From: Neoarius graeffei
Taxonomy: Eukaryota > Chordata > Actinopteri > Siluriformes > Ariidae
Length of the DNA stretch: 64,000 nt
Assembly (NCBI RefSeq): GCF_027579695.1
Contig: NC_083570.1
Coordinates: forward strand, 6,169,001 to 6,233,000
Direction: 5' to 3'
Shown here piece after piece: positions 1-11,084 of the stretch. The notes under the pieces were generated by a model. That model was not told the origin of the DNA. It made no database searches and was given only the letters and a program-made list of their open reading frames with translations. How positions within the stretch are numbered: the stretch's first letter is position 1; each line of letters begins with the position of its first letter. The translations under genes and the position numbers were made by a program.

Positions 1-162
1 AATATTCTTGAGGTTTTCCAATCTGGTTTTAAATCACTGCACAGCACAGAATCGGCTCTTTTAAGAGTTTTTAATGATATTCTTTTAACTTGTGATTCCG
101 GTGAATGTGCTGTTCTTGTACTTTTAGACCTAACTGCTGCATTTGACACTGTAGATCATGTT
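1..162 (+). pseudogene. LINE reverse transcriptase fragment
   Basis: Frame 1 reads from the first base to a stop near 165. It encodes the central part of a non-LTR reverse transcriptase, with FQSGF...HSTESAL followed by LLDLTAAFDTVDH, where the aspartate of LDLTAAFD is the first catalytic aspartate. Motif spacing fits the jockey/CR1/L2-type families common in fish; I cannot place the clade more exactly. The window edge cuts the 5' side. The 3' side is lost at about 162, where a different LINE begins. It is a dead fragment with no role of its own. Confidence 0.75.
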
Positions 163-902
163 TGATGTTGCCGTAGAGAACGCAGAAGATGCAATGAATC
201 TGATGATGGATAGAATAACTAATGACTTAATGAATGGGAATAGTGAGAACACTGAGACACTTTTGTGTGCTGGCAATGCAATGGAGACTGAGCAAGCAAC
301 GTTTAAGAAACCTAAGAGGAAAACGACTAGGAGATCCGCTAAAAATGCAAAGAGATTTGCGAATGAAAACTTGCTTGTTGATACTGATAGTGACGATTCC
401 CCTTTGTGCTCCGCTTCTCCTATTGTATATCCTCTAAAGATGATCAAAAGTTTCCTGGGGTCTACTAAAAATACCCGAGGGGTCAAAGTGGAAGAGCGTT
501 TTCCAGACACAAAACAATTTAGCATGGCAGTTCAGCATTTTACTGTAAGCATGTGAAAGGTAACTTTACTGAACAAGAGGGTTATAGACTTAATAAATTA
601 CTGACAAAGCTCAATCAACAAGCAGATGAAAATGGTGGTAATGAGACAGGGTAAATTTATTGTTTTGTGTTTACTATTTTTGCTTGTTTACTTGATTTCA
701 TGCTCTTTCATTTATGGGTGATTTTAAAATAGCGACCCTAAACATCAATGGTGCGAGAGATTTTAGGAAGAGAACAAAATTCAGTTGATGAAATAAAAGC
801 ATGTGGATGTCATATTTATCCAAGAAACACATAGCAATGATAAAAACGCTGTTGACTGGGTCAGAGAGTGGGAAGGGAAAACCTTTCTTAGTCATAAAAC
901 CT
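163..902 (+). pseudogene. Tx1/L1-like LINE: ORF1 end and ORF2 start, broken
   Basis: An open frame at 158-556 encodes a basic/acidic, Lys-Arg-rich then Asp/Ser-rich protein. A one-base shift near 535 moves its reading to the +1 frame, which runs on to a stop near 650. About 60 bases later, from 712, a frame reads like the N-terminus of an L1/Tx1-type apurinic endonuclease: IATLNINGARDFRKR, then after a frameshift near 785 HIYP(Q/R)(E/N)T and FLSHKT near 890. The order of ORF1 tail, short spacer and ORF2 head is that of an L1-superfamily element. Frameshifts and stops make it inactive. Host flanks are other repeats on both sides. Confidence 0.6.
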
Positions 903-1290
903 TCACGTTTCCTCCACAGCCAAAAGACATGCGGGTTAGGATAACGTAATATGTATTACTATGTAATTACATTATGTAGGAGAAACCGAAGCACCCGGAG
1001 GAGAACATGCAAACTCTACACAGAAAGACCCCGTCAGCTACTGGGCTCGAACCCAGAACCTTCTTGCTGTGAGCCGACAGTGCTAACCGCTACACCACCG
1101 TGCTGCCTGTAATATGTATTACTATGTAATTACATTATCAGGGTCCCTGGAGGTTTTCAGGTTTCCTCAAACCTTACAAACACAGCTGGATACGCAACAC
1201 TCTCCGGCCCCTGGGCATGAACTGTGATGGAGTGGGGTCCCGGGGTGTATCCCCACCTCATGCCCAGTGTTCCTGGGACACACTCTGTAT
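903..1290. repeat. SINE nested inside an older SINE
   Basis: Bases 905-945 and about 1139-1290 look like pieces of one plus-strand tRNA-derived SINE: a CACAG-CCAAAGACATGC-type segment, then a GGTGTATCCCCACCTCATGCCC-type tail. Between them, 976-1108 is a minus-strand SINE head containing the tRNA-like part (box-B-like GGCTCGAACCC on the plus strand). The inner piece is flanked by two identical 30-base copies at 946-975 and 1109-1138, beginning GTAATATGTATTAC. That is a long target duplication for a SINE. Confidence 0.65.
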
Positions 1291-2150
1291 GACACTTTTT
1301 AGGTTGAACCCAGTTAGAAGGTCAACTTATGTCTCGAGACCACCGCCCTCGTACCACCCAGAGCTCTGGAGGTCAGTCGCAAAGAAAGACAGGAACCCCA
1401 ATGTAATTCACATGTTTATTCGCAAGTTCCCCAATTGGACAGGAATACAGAGGGTTATTATATGTGAGTGTTATCTGTTATAAATGACATCACTGTAGAG
1501 GGTGTGTGTGTGTGTGTGTTGACTTGCGTGCAAGTGAGCATCTTGATCTTGGGGCAGGTCATTGCTTACGTACACCCCTTCAGGTCAGATATACTTAAGA
1601 TGGTGATAGAATTTTTAAACACAGATATGTTATAAGAAAGTAAACAAAAAATAAGAACAACTTATACAAAGAATATTTCTGGCAAAACAAAGAAATGCTA
1701 CTTCTAACTTAAAACTATAAAATTATAAAATCACTAAATGCATCCTAGATCTAACAATTAAATCCAACATTCAATCATTTCAGATTCAACATTAAAGAGA
1801 CTGGTGAACTCTAACCATCTTAAATTACAATCCTAGCTATAAGCTAACTTAAATCATGGCATTAAAATCTAACACATAGTATATGCAGCTATGAGTGTGT
1901 GTTGGTGTGTCTGACATCATATGTAGACCTTCAGGCGCCGTTTAGACACATCTCAATAATACACATTTCTTATCAAAAATAAACAAAATGTTCTTCAACA
2001 ATGTGGCTGAGGTCATTTTGACTGAACAGACTGAACAGAATAAATCATTCAATCATCATTTTAACTGAAAAATAAATCCTTTAAGTCTTACGATCAAAAA
2101 TACTTACAATTAATTATAAACCTACATAATAATAAACCTAACAGCACTGG
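1291..2150. other. AT-rich stretch without a recognised gene
   Basis: No supported coding frame was seen. There is a short (GT)n run at about 1501-1519 and otherwise A/T-rich low-complexity sequence. It could be intronic or intergenic. Confidence 0.5.
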
Positions 2151-2665
2151 AGTATGACAGTCTGCGGCTGCGCGTGTTTAAAGGTGCATTCATGTAGAGC
2201 CTGGCCCTGACTCCGCCCACTCCCACACCTCTGTGCCGTTTCCAGAAAGAGCTGCAGGTGAGTCGGACTTTGTCCTTTACTCCTGTCCTCCCAGAAATAA
2301 GGCTGGTTCCAGAGCTCACCTCGGTCCCGGAGCTTCAGGCTCGTCCCCGGGGCTCCCACACGCAGCCGGACAGAACGCCTCGCTGCTGCTGCTGCTGTAG
2401 CCGGTCAGAACCACTCCCGCCGCCTCCTGCTTCCGGTTCATGCTGCGCCCCGCATTATTCACGCTGACAATAATAATAATAATAATAATAATAAAGGCAA
2501 CAAAGAGCGAGAAGACACTGTTCCCTAACAACTAGACTCTTCCCTAACAACCGAGCAGAGAAGCTCCGCCCCCCAGAGCAGGAGGAACAAAGTCTGCTCT
2601 CCCTCCGTCAGCATGGGCGGTCCGATTCACTTCACTGAGCCGACTCCTCTGAACAGCCCGTTTCA
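2150..2665 (-). promoter_or_regulatory. GC/CpG-rich patch, possible promoter and first exon
   Basis: This is the one clearly CpG-rich patch in an AT-rich region. On the minus strand an ATG at 2441-2439 opens a short frame, MNRKQEAAGVVLTGYSSSSS..., running to a consensus donor (G|GTGAGC) at about 2320/2319. This is the form of a first coding exon. On the plus strand a CTGCAG|GTGAGT donor lies near 2256, so a bidirectional promoter is possible. An (AAT)n run sits just upstream of the minus-strand ATG (2469-2494). I do not recognise the peptide and see no second exon, so the gene call is weak. Confidence 0.3.
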
Positions 2666-2687
2666 GTGAATCGATTCACAGCTGCTT

Positions 2688-2740
2688 AGTTTAGTTTAGT
2701 TTAGTTTAGTTTAGTTTAGTTTAGTTTAGTTTAGTTTAGT
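2688..2740. repeat. (TTTAG)n pentanucleotide repeat
   Basis: About ten tandem TTTAG units. The motif differs from the vertebrate telomere repeat by an unlike unit length and sequence, so it is treated as an ordinary microsatellite. Confidence 0.9.
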
Positions 2741-2852
2741 GTAATTTGTCACAAAAAATATATACACAAAATAACATATAATAAAAAACAAAAAAACGTG
2801 ACCGGAGAGACTAACAGGGCAGAGCCCCAATTGCAACGTATCCCCTAAGCTC

Positions 2853-2884
<32 letters not shown>

Positions 2885-2974
2885 TAAAGAAAAAAAGGGG
2901 GGGAATTCATACAAGAATTAGAATTTGATTTACATAATAAATTAAGAAAAAAAGTATACACAATAATTGACAAA
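2741..2974. other. A/T-rich spacer with poly-A and (TA)n
   Basis: Poly-A followed by a (TA)n run at about 2852-2886, then G/A-rich sequence. No coding potential. It could include the 3' UTR of the minus-strand LINE that begins at 2975. Confidence 0.5.
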
Positions 2975-4840
2975 TCATGGCGGGCTATAGGTTTGTAATA
3001 AACCTCTAAAGTGGTCGTTTAGATGGATTCTAAACCACAAGAGATCCTGGCTAGACTTAAGTATATTAGGTAAGCTGTTCCACAACTTAACAATCCTAGG
3101 AAAATAGCTGTTACAATAATATTCCTGATTGTGCCTAGAAATTAGGTCAAAGTTGGCTTGATGAAAATTACGGGTATTATAATGCCGAGTGGTAGTTTGA
3201 ATGAAATGTCCAAAATTACTAGTAACAGTTCCAGTTTTATACTTAAACAAGAGAACTAAATCATGCATTTTTCTACGAAAATCAAGAGGTAGTAAATTAA
3301 GCTGGACTAGTCTGTTAACATAACTGACGTCTCTTGGAGGATAGTTCAATATGAATTTAGTGGCACGCCTCTGAATGTTCTCTATCAGTCTGCGATGCTT
3401 TACTAAATAGGGTGACCACACACTTGATGAATATTCCAGTAACAGCCTGACAAGCGCCGTATATAACAACTTTCTCGTCTGGATGTCACAAATATCCCTG
3501 CCACACAGCCTCTTCACTAGCCCAAGTACCCTATTCGCCTTCACACACATCTGCTCGATATGACTATTCCATGTGCAGTTGCCAGAGACAAATATACCCA
3601 AATCGGAGGTTTCAGAAGAGTGCAATAATACTTCCTCAACAAGATTATATATGTTGAGGGGCCTTCTACAAGATCTTCGCTTGGACATATGCAAAACTTT
3701 ACACTTAATGGTGTTAAATGTCATCCTATGATCACTGCTCCATAAATGCAAACCATCAAGGTCAGACTGCAACAAAGCCGGAGAACTTACAGAGTCTATA
3801 GGCCAGTAAAGTTTGCTGTCATCCGCAAAGAGGGCGAGACTTGATCCATACTGTATGTAGGATGGCATTTCGTTTGCAAAAACCAAGAACAATAGAGGCC
3901 CCAATATGGAGCCTTGAGGTACCCCAGATGTTACAGGGTGCCAGTCCGAAAAGGCACCCTCAAGAACGACCCGCTGTTGTCTATTTGACAGATAGCTCGC
4001 AAACCATTGGAGGACAGTACCTGAAATACCATGGCGGTGAAGTTTAGTCAATAGGAGGTCATGAGGCACCTTGTCAAATGCCTTAGAGAGATCGAGGTGT
4101 ATAACATCTACCTCTTGACCTCCAGCAACCATGTCCAGGATATCATGATATACCTCCAACAATTGCGTAACTGTTGATTTCCCTCGTAAAAATCCATGTT
4201 GCAGATTGTACAGTAGAGGTGCAAGGTGTGGATAGCAGTGATTGAAGACACACCTTTCCAACACTTTTGAGACTATACGGAGCAGGGAAATCGGTCGATA
4301 ATTCTCTGCCAAAGTTGGGTCATCCTTTTTAAAAACGGAAAAGACATTTGGACGTTTCCACAGCACAGGTGCCACCCCATGTGATAAAGATAAGTTAAAA
4401 ATTTTGCACAGGGATAGGTGCTATCTTAGCTGCTATATTTTCCAGAAGGGATCCTGGGATATTATCAGGCCCACATGCTTTATTAGGATCAAGACTAAGA
4501 AGAACCTCCCTCACTTCAGAGACTGTAAGTTCAACAGAGTCCAGTTCTTCTCCGACACCACTAGGGAGCTGAGCACTAGATGGTAGCGAGGCCGTACTTG
4601 CCGGATTAAACACAGAACTAAAAAACTTATTCAGGATGTTAGCTCTGTCCCGACTGTCAGTTACAAGTTTATGTCCATCCCTAAGAAAGTTAGGGGAGGG
4701 TCTATCAGAAGTAGATGACTTGATATAGGACCAAAAGCGCTTAGGATTTTCTGAGATGGATGCCTTGAGTTTTTTTGCATGCTCTTTCTGGATAACTAAA
4801 CTCCATGACTGAACATTTACAGTGTCCGTCTTTTAATTGA
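2975..4840 (-). pseudogene. 5'-truncated LINE, reverse transcriptase with one frameshift
   Basis: The minus-strand frame (4375 to 2975) encodes a jockey-superfamily-like reverse transcriptase. Visible motifs are ENYRPISLL, LDLSKAFDKVPHDLLL, GVPQGSILGPLLF and the catalytic ALFADD (3818-3829), then the usual C-terminal segment with IQRRATKFIL. The preceding segment (4613-4395, continuing up to about 4835: RFWSYIK, NKFFSSVFNP, NKACGPDNIP) is in another frame, so a single indel near 4405 breaks the protein. The endonuclease domain is missing, as expected from 5' truncation on insertion. It copies itself through an RNA intermediate only if intact, and this copy is not. Confidence 0.85.
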
Positions 4841-5710
4841 ATAATACTGTCAAGTTTATTTGTATAGCGCTTTTAACAATAAACATTGTCGCAAAGCAGC
4901 TTTACAGAATTTGAACGACTTAAAACATGAGCTAATTTTATCCCTAATCTATCCCCAGTGATGAAGCCTGTGGCGACGGTGGCAAGGAAAAACTCCCTCA
5001 GACGACATGAGGAAGAAATCTCGAGAGGAACCAGGCTTCATTTGGGTGGCACGGTTGTGTAGTGGTTGGCATGGTTGCCTCACAGCAAGAAGATTCCGGG
5101 TTTGAATCCAGCGGCCGGCGAGGTCCTTTCTGTGTGGAGTTTGCATGTTCTCCCCATTTCTGCGTGGGTTTGCTCTGGTTTCCTCCACAATCCAAAGACA
5201 TGCAGTTAGGTTGACATGGGGTGGCCTTGGGCTGAGGTGCCCTTGAGCAACCCCTGACTGCCCCCCGGGCTAAATGCAGAGGATGAATTTCACTGTGCTT
5301 GAAGTAAAGGTTTCTTCTTCTAAACAGACAACATGAAGTCAGTTTCATTTGATGTTATAAACTCTTCATTGATGGAAACTTGAGTGCAAAACTGTTCATG
5401 ACAACTGACTGCAGTCTGAAAGTTAGCAAGTCAACTGTAGTCCTCAGCCATAAAAGCATTACTGTAGACTAAGAGTCCAGAGCGTCCTCCAGGTGTGACT
5501 TTCAACTGTCCACATGGGGCCGTCCTCCACAGGAGCGATGCGATGAGACTCCAACCAGACACAGGGCACCAGGATGGATCAGGCAGGTCCGAGGAGCAGA
5601 AGAGGTTCAGCATCTCGATCCCAGGACCGACATGTAACTCAGAGGGACAGATTTTTTTTTTTGGGTGGGGGGACAGAGAGAGAGAGAGAGAAAACACAGG
5701 TTGTTAGGTA
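4841..5710 (+). repeat. Dispersed teleost repeat, split by a SINE
   Basis: The sequence from TTTATTTGTATAGCGC through GGCAAGGAAAAACTCCC to GAGAGGAACCAGGC is a repeat I recognise from fish genomes as very common. It resumes after a SINE at 5344 and runs to the GATTTTTTTTTTGGG segment near 5660. It encodes nothing convincing. I cannot say which element class it derives from. A short (GA)n run lies at 5675-5691. Confidence 0.5.
5045..5343 (+). repeat. tRNA-derived SINE with 8-bp target duplication
   Basis: It starts with a tRNA-like head (GGTGGCACGGTTGTGTAGTGG, an A-box-like TGTGTAGTGG, and box-B-like GGTTTGAATCC), then the GTGGAGTTTGCATGTTCTCC core. The 3' part differs from other copies here, ending in the TGAATTTCACTGTGCTTGAAG type. 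TTCATTTG is repeated at 5037-5044 and 5344-5351, marking the insertion. Confidence 0.8.
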
Positions 5711-6833
5711 TGCCCAATGTCACCTGAATAAGTAGGAACAGTATACATATTGCACTGAGTACAAGCAGAGTACTGTGACATCATATTATTTTGTCTATCT
5801 CACTGGTTAATTTTAAACATGTCCTGCACACTTTAATGTGTTTCTTTTTGAGCTGGAAACTAAATTTATGACTGTACTCTAAGGAAACACGTCAATGTCA
5901 TAAAGTGGTTAAAGCTAGATGGCATTTCGATTTCATAAAATCGCTGAAATTTAGTTGTCTCTGAAATTTGGTCGTTGTGATATATATGTTATTTACCAGC
6001 TGGGAGGTCCGTATCATGAAATACCGTGACCGAGGTCAGTATTCAAGGCCGAGGTCACGGTATTTCACCATACGGACTGACCTTAAGCTAGTAAATAATA
6101 TATTTATTTTTTTCTTTACCAAATTCTAACAGAAAACGAGAGCGCCCGAAAGGGAAAACTGAGCCGAGCTGCCATTTTGAATCCTCATTCACGGCTGTAA
6201 TGCAAATGGCTTCCTCCTCAGTATACAAGTGCACTTCCATGGCAGGAAAAAAACTACATTTTGCCGCCTATGTAGTCCACTATTTATACAAAATTGAGTC
6301 ATTCAGGATTCAGCCATGTTTTTGCTCGGCGTTAACAACAGTTACAGGTTTTTAGCTTTCTCCTGAAATGTTTTCTTTTATTTCTTCTTCCTCAGGGTAG
6401 TAAAACTCGCTTTCGCTGTGAAGACTGTCATTATCGCTATCCATGCTGTAAAATTAATGCTATTCTCCTGAGAAATGCTGGCAAAAATTTATAAGATTTT
6501 TGATAATTTTATAAATAAATCTTATTAAAAAAAAAGATAAATGTTGACAAAAAATGCTACTAAAATTTGTTGTTGTTGTGAACAAGCGAGTCGCCAGAGG
6601 TCCATAACCGGGGTCTGTAACTGGGGTCCGTATCGTAGGATATGGACCCACTCGCCAGCCAATCAGAGCGCAGGATTTGATGGAAACCAGACTGTGAAAA
6701 AAATTAATATGTTTGTTTCTGGAATATCTCACAAAATATCAGGCCATTCTGTGGCTGGGAAGTTATTTAATTTGAATGGATTAAAGCAAAAAATGTGCAT
6801 GAAATCACTCAGTCAAGCAGACAGAGGAAGTCC

Positions 6834-6834
<1 letters not shown>
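5711..6834. mobile_element. Non-coding DNA-transposon remnants with a 71-bp foldback
   Basis: No transposase frame was seen. At 6007-6077 there is an imperfect inverted repeat beginning GTCCGTATCATGAAATACCG and ending in its near complement, with GAGGTCA copies in the loop. Related GGTCCATAACC / GGTCCGTATCG sequence recurs near 6599-6640, followed by GCCAGCCAATCAGAGCGC. These look like parts of one non-autonomous element, but I found no clean target duplication. Confidence 0.4.

Positions 6835-6872
<38 letters not shown>
6835..6872. repeat. (TG)n microsatellite
   Basis: An uninterrupted TG run of about 38 bases. Confidence 0.95.
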
Positions 6873-6875
<3 letters not shown>

Positions 6876-7420
6876 ATCTACAGGTTTCCCTTTGAGCGTG
6901 CACTGACAGTTCTATTATTCTGTTGCTAAACGAACAGCTGATCACACCGAGGTGCTCGCTGAGCACCGATATTTATTAGTTTGGTCCTGCGTTTCCTTTC
7001 CTTCGTATATAACATAACGTCTTTTCTTCTTCTCGCTTTCTTTCCGTTACTGTAGTCGGTCTTTCACGTTTCATTTGCACACTCACGTCCTCCATTTTTC
7101 TTTCCTTGTTCAAATTTGTATCCCACAATGCCTTGCACGAATGGGGACAGCCCACCACGTGATGTGATGCATGACGTAGTATCTTGTATTGGGTCATGGT
7201 GAAGCAGGAAAAAAATAGCAGAGAATTTAGAGCCACATGGAGATAAATTCATTAATTGTTCTATTTAAAAAAAAAAACACTAATAAAATTGTAAGTCTCT
7301 GATTCGAACTGAGTAGCTTTTGGTCACTAAACAAAAATAACTGGGTGTCGGGGAAATTCTTTTTATGACCTACACTTGAAAAATCTGAAAGGCAGGCTTG
7401 CTTTAAGGTGATGATACATG
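6873..7420. other. No recognised gene
   Basis: Short open frames only, none with a recognisable domain. The segment near 7118-7136 (TCCCACAATGCCTTGC) resembles a ZNF143/THAP11-type promoter motif, but nothing downstream supports a gene. Confidence 0.4.
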
Positions 7421-7935
7421 GGGCAACTTTTTGGGCAATGTTGCCCGGCAACGGGCAGCCAGGTGAGATCCAGGGCAACTAATTAGAGCAACAGACAATT
7501 GGCAACAACCAATCAGATAAGAGCAAATCTGTTGCCAGGGAGACAGACACCGCAAAGATGGACACTGAAACATTTGCAGCTGTCACTTTTGTCTTGGCTT
7601 CAGCTTTTATTTATTTCACTCAAGTAAGTCTCACTTCTGGAATGAAACTGAATAGATCCTCTGGGCAAAAGATAATTCACCATTATTTGAACATTTCTAA
7701 GTCAAAATAACTGAATTATTCTGTTAATAATAATAAACACATTAAATCTCTTTAAAAATGCTACTAGCCTCAATCACATATGCTGTAACTAATAACTGAG
7801 ACAAACATCACAAAAACATCATTGTTTAATTCTCATCTCAGCAAAAAAGACAAAAGGACATGGAGCAGGAGATGCTGCTGAGGATGAAAAGGGCGTGGCA
7901 GAGATCCTGAAAGGTTTTTTTTCTCTTTTAGATCC
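7421..7935 (+). mobile_element. Possible PIF/Harbinger-like 5' end with two short exons
   Basis: A terminal-looking sequence (GGGGCAACTTTTTGGGCAA, with palindrome GGGCAATGTTGCCC at 7433-7446) precedes an ATG at 7558. The 22-codon exon MDTETFAAVTFVLASAFIYF... ends in a donor (CAA|GTAAG, 7623). An acceptor at 7840-7841 rejoins the same phase for 22 more codons ending in MKRAWQRS and a stop near 7910. The layout resembles the short first exon of a fish Harbinger-type transposase gene; a similar hydrophobic exon occurs at about 61983. The nuclease core is absent here. The family assignment is an inference. Confidence 0.3.
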
Positions 7936-9335
7936 CGAAGTTTGTACTGTTTTGCCCTCAGGTTCCAGAAGTAGTCGTGCTCTGTGTGTGAATTAGATCA
8001 GACGATAAAAAAATCACGAGCTGCTCATCACTTTTAACTTGACGCAAGAAAGTTAATGTTATCCCTACATAGCTAGCGATAACTTTTAGCTAACCATGTT
8101 AGCCAAAACCATCACTAGTTCATGAAATCTCATTCAATCTCCATGGAGTGGTGGTTAGCTCAAGGCAGTTACGCTTAGTTGAAAAAAAAATCAATGTCTT
8201 AATTACAACGTGAGCATAAAAATAGATGTCTGTTGGGTTTCTAAGCATTTGATCAGGTATGTTCACCACTTTGGGTTTATATGTAACATAATTTACCAAG
8301 GAATGAGGAGTGGTATTCTGTTGGTTGCACTCTGGAACCTCACCATGAGATGCCACTAAATCCAACATTTTTAACACAAAATGCAACGCTTTTAACATTG
8401 ACAAAATGACCATCTTTATAAACGCCAGCATTTTATGGGTTGAAAATGGTTTAAAACGCCACCTACTGGTTTAAATCATCCTAAAACTCACAAGGCTGAT
8501 GCTGATGTAGAGTCGACCATATGGTACTTCTCTACATCATGAAACTTTTATTTAAAAAAAAAAAAGAATGTTAACCCCCTCTAACCAGAGGCGAGCAGCC
8601 CACTTCCCCCAGGCCTCGCCCTTGATTGCAAGTTTGTGAAACCATGCTCATTTTCAATTATATGTTGATTGAGACTCACTGAGGAGATTCCACCACGTAC
8701 GCCACCCCCACCCCCCTCTCCAAACTGATAAACTCAAACAGAAGTCATTTGCTGTTTATTAAGTTATTTAAGAAGGTTTTGTTGTTAAAAATGGTTCTAG
8801 TATAAGTTACTGAATCATAGTGTGCATATTATTCCTGCCCGGTTTCTGAATGTTGGTTTACTTTTTTGGGGGAAAAATGAACTACATATTGAGATATTTG
8901 GGTGGTGGTGGTGTGGGGGGAGGGGTGTTGTTACTTGAGGTTATTTGGTTGTTGACAGAACTTGGTAAGGACCACACAATTGTTATTTTGGCCCTGATAA
9001 ATAATAAATTAAACCATAGAATTGGTTCTACCTAGAAAAGAAGGGTATACTTTCTTTTTCCCATGACTTTAAACCAGGAACCAGAAAATGGGATCTTACC
9101 TCTCTGGTTTGGACACAGATGCAAACACAGAGCATGTTCTTCACAGTGGGTAAGTGGAGTAAGTGAAGGTACTGAAACTACTACTAATGAACTAAACACA
9201 GCTCCCTGCTAATATTGGCAAGCGAAATATAATGAACACTCTTCTGCTTCAGCGCTAGTAAATGTAGCTTGCTAAAAATAGATGAATTGATTTCATGTGG
9301 AAATAAAACCAGTAGCTATGTTTTGTTTTGTATTT
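7936..9335. other. Long stretch without a supported gene
   Basis: Only short frames occur. A minus-strand frame at 8120-8431 (103 codons) has no domain I recognise and sits in repeat-like sequence. Short G-rich runs occur at 8900-8930. It is probably old transposon or intergenic sequence. Confidence 0.4.
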
Positions 9336-9339
9336 AAAG

Positions 9340-9803
9340 GAAAACATTCAGTAAAAACACTGAAATGTGTGTTTGTGCATCCATGAGTTAGAAAGTGCTG
9401 AAATGTTGTCAAGGTCAAAGTTCATCATCAATTGTTGTAACTCTTTACTTGCCCTAAATTGCCCCGTTCCAGTTTTTTTGGAATGTGTTGCAGGTCTGAA
9501 ACTCAGGAATGGATGTGTATTCACAAATGAAATGACCAACAAAACATGAAATATCTTGGGTTCATTCTCTCTGCGATGAAATACAAGTCAAAGTACATTT
9601 TAGAAATCACTGCTTTCTTTTTTCTTGTCCCAACTTTTTCTGATTTCTCATCCCATCTCATTATCTCTATCCGCTTTATCCTGTTCTACAGGGTCGCAGG
9701 CATGCTGGAGCCTATCCCAGCTGACTACGGGCGAAAGGCGGGGTACACCCTGGACAAGTCGCCAGGTCATCACAGGGCTCTTTTTCTGATTTGGGGTTGT
9801 AAA
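9340..9803. mobile_element. 3' end of a Tc1/mariner-like element
   Basis: The stretch from GTTGCAGGTCTGAAACTCAG through ATGAAATATCTTGGGTTCATT to CAACTTTTTCTGATTTGGGGTTGTA has the terminal form of abundant fish mariner-like elements, whose ends read TACAACCCCAAATCAGAAAAAG on the other strand. The end is interrupted by a SINE at 9647-9779. The transposase part is missing. A similar terminus recurs near 60820. Confidence 0.5.
9647..9779 (-). repeat. 5'-truncated SINE, 13-bp target duplication
   Basis: Only the 3' part of the window's common SINE is present, on the minus strand (CTCATTATCTCTATCCGC ... GTCATCACAGGG). CTTTTTCTGATTT is duplicated at 9634-9646 and 9780-9792. The SINE landed within the terminus of the mariner-like element, so it is younger than that element. 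Confidence 0.85.
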
Positions 9804-9871
9804 ATCTTTTGCTCCCTCTTCTGGTGATTGTGTGGAACAGCAGCAGTTACTGAGATAAACCATGAGGAAGT

Positions 9872-10246
9872 CCCATCTCATCTCATTATCTCTAGCCGCT
9901 TTATACTTCTACAGGGTCGCAGGCGAGCTGGAGCCTATCCCAGCTGACTACAGGCGAAAGGCGGGGTACACCCTGGACAAGTCGCCAGGTCATCACAGGG
10001 CTGACACATAGACACAGACAACCATTCACACTCACATTCACACCTACGGTCAATTTAGAGTCACCAGTTAACCTAACCTGCATGTCTTTGGACTGTGGGG
10101 GAAACCGGAGCACCTGGAGGAAACCCACGCGGACATGGGGAGAACATGCAAACTCCACACAGAAAGGCCCTCGCCGGCCATGGGGCTCGAACCCGGACCT
10201 TCTTGCTGTGAGGCGACAGCGCTAACCACTACACCACCGTGCCGCC
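9872..10246 (-). repeat. Full-length tRNA-derived SINE, 12-bp target duplication
   Basis: On the minus strand it has the complete consensus of this window's SINE: tRNA-like head (GGCGGCACGGTGGTGTAGTGG, then box-B-like GGTTCGAGCCC), core, and a GATAATGAGATGAG tail. CCATGAGGAAGT flanks it at 9860-9871 and 10247-10258. Pol III promoter boxes are visible but there is no sign that it is a functional tRNA gene. Confidence 0.9.
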
Positions 10247-10261
10247 CCATGAGGAAGTGAT

Positions 10262-11035
10262 GATTAGATTAGATTAGATTAGATTAGATTAGATTAGATA
10301 TAACTTTATTGATCCCTTTTGGAGGTTCCCTCAGGGAAATTAAAATTCCAGTAGCATCATTACAGGATAAACAGAGAATAGAAAATAGAGAAAACTTCTA
10401 GATAAATTACGTATTTACATATTAAAAAAAAAAAAAAAGTCCAGCAGAAGAGGTATTGCACATTATATTGCACATTGTCCAGTATTGCTTTTTGTCAGGC
10501 TAGGCTACTGCTCCTTCCCGTCCTCTGTCCTCCTGTTACCCCTCCTCCCCCCCAGAGAGGAGTTGTACAGTCTGATGGCATGAGGGACAAAGCAGTTTTT
10601 GAGTCTGTTCATCCTGCACTTGGGAAGAAGCATTCTGTCACTGAACAGGCTCCTCTGGTTGCTTATGATGGTGTGCAGAGGGTGACTGGCATCGTCCATG
10701 ATGTTCAGTATTTTGTCCATAGTCCTCTTCTCTGCCACCGTCACCAGAGAGTCCAACTTCATGCTGACCCGCCTGATCAGTTTGTCCAGCCTGGATGTGT
10801 CCTTCTTGGATGTGCTGCCCCCCAGCACACCACAGTGTAAAACAGGACACTGGCGACCACGGACTGAGAGAACATCCACAGAAGTTTCCTGCAGATGTTA
10901 AAGGACCGCAGCCTCCTCAGGAAGTACAGCCTGCTCTGTACCTTCCTGTACAGGTGGTTGGTGTTGCAAGTCCAGTCCAGCTTGCTGTCCAGCCACAGCC
11001 CGAGGTACTTGTAGGAATGATGGTGTCTAAAGCAG
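10262..11035 (-). pseudogene. LINE 3' end with (GATTA)n tail
   Basis: On the minus strand, 11030 to 10860 reads YLGLWLDSKLDW...LYFLRRLRSF...SVVASVLFYTVVCWG, the post-RT C-terminal region of a fish LINE. After a frameshift, 10879-10505 continues (KLDSLVTVAEKRT..., RLYNSSLGG). The 3' UTR holds the TTTATTGATCCC segment common in fish, and the element ends in a (GATTA)n microsatellite tail at 10262-10298, which is how several LINE clades terminate. RT and endonuclease are missing through 5' truncation. Confidence 0.7.
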
Positions 11036-11084
11036 CTTGGAGGTGTTCAAGATCTTCATTCCAGCTGCACTGGATTGAACCTGG

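Noticed and set aside
2688-2740. Interstitial telomere repeat
   Set aside because: The unit is TTTAG, a pentamer, not the vertebrate TTAGGG.
8120-8431. A 103-codon minus-strand gene
   Set aside because: No recognisable domain, no splice or promoter support, and repeat-like surroundings.
9872-10246. tRNA gene suggested by A- and B-box-like sequence in the SINE heads
   Set aside because: The box-like motifs belong to a repeated SINE with target duplications, core and tail; there is no complete cloverleaf at any copy.
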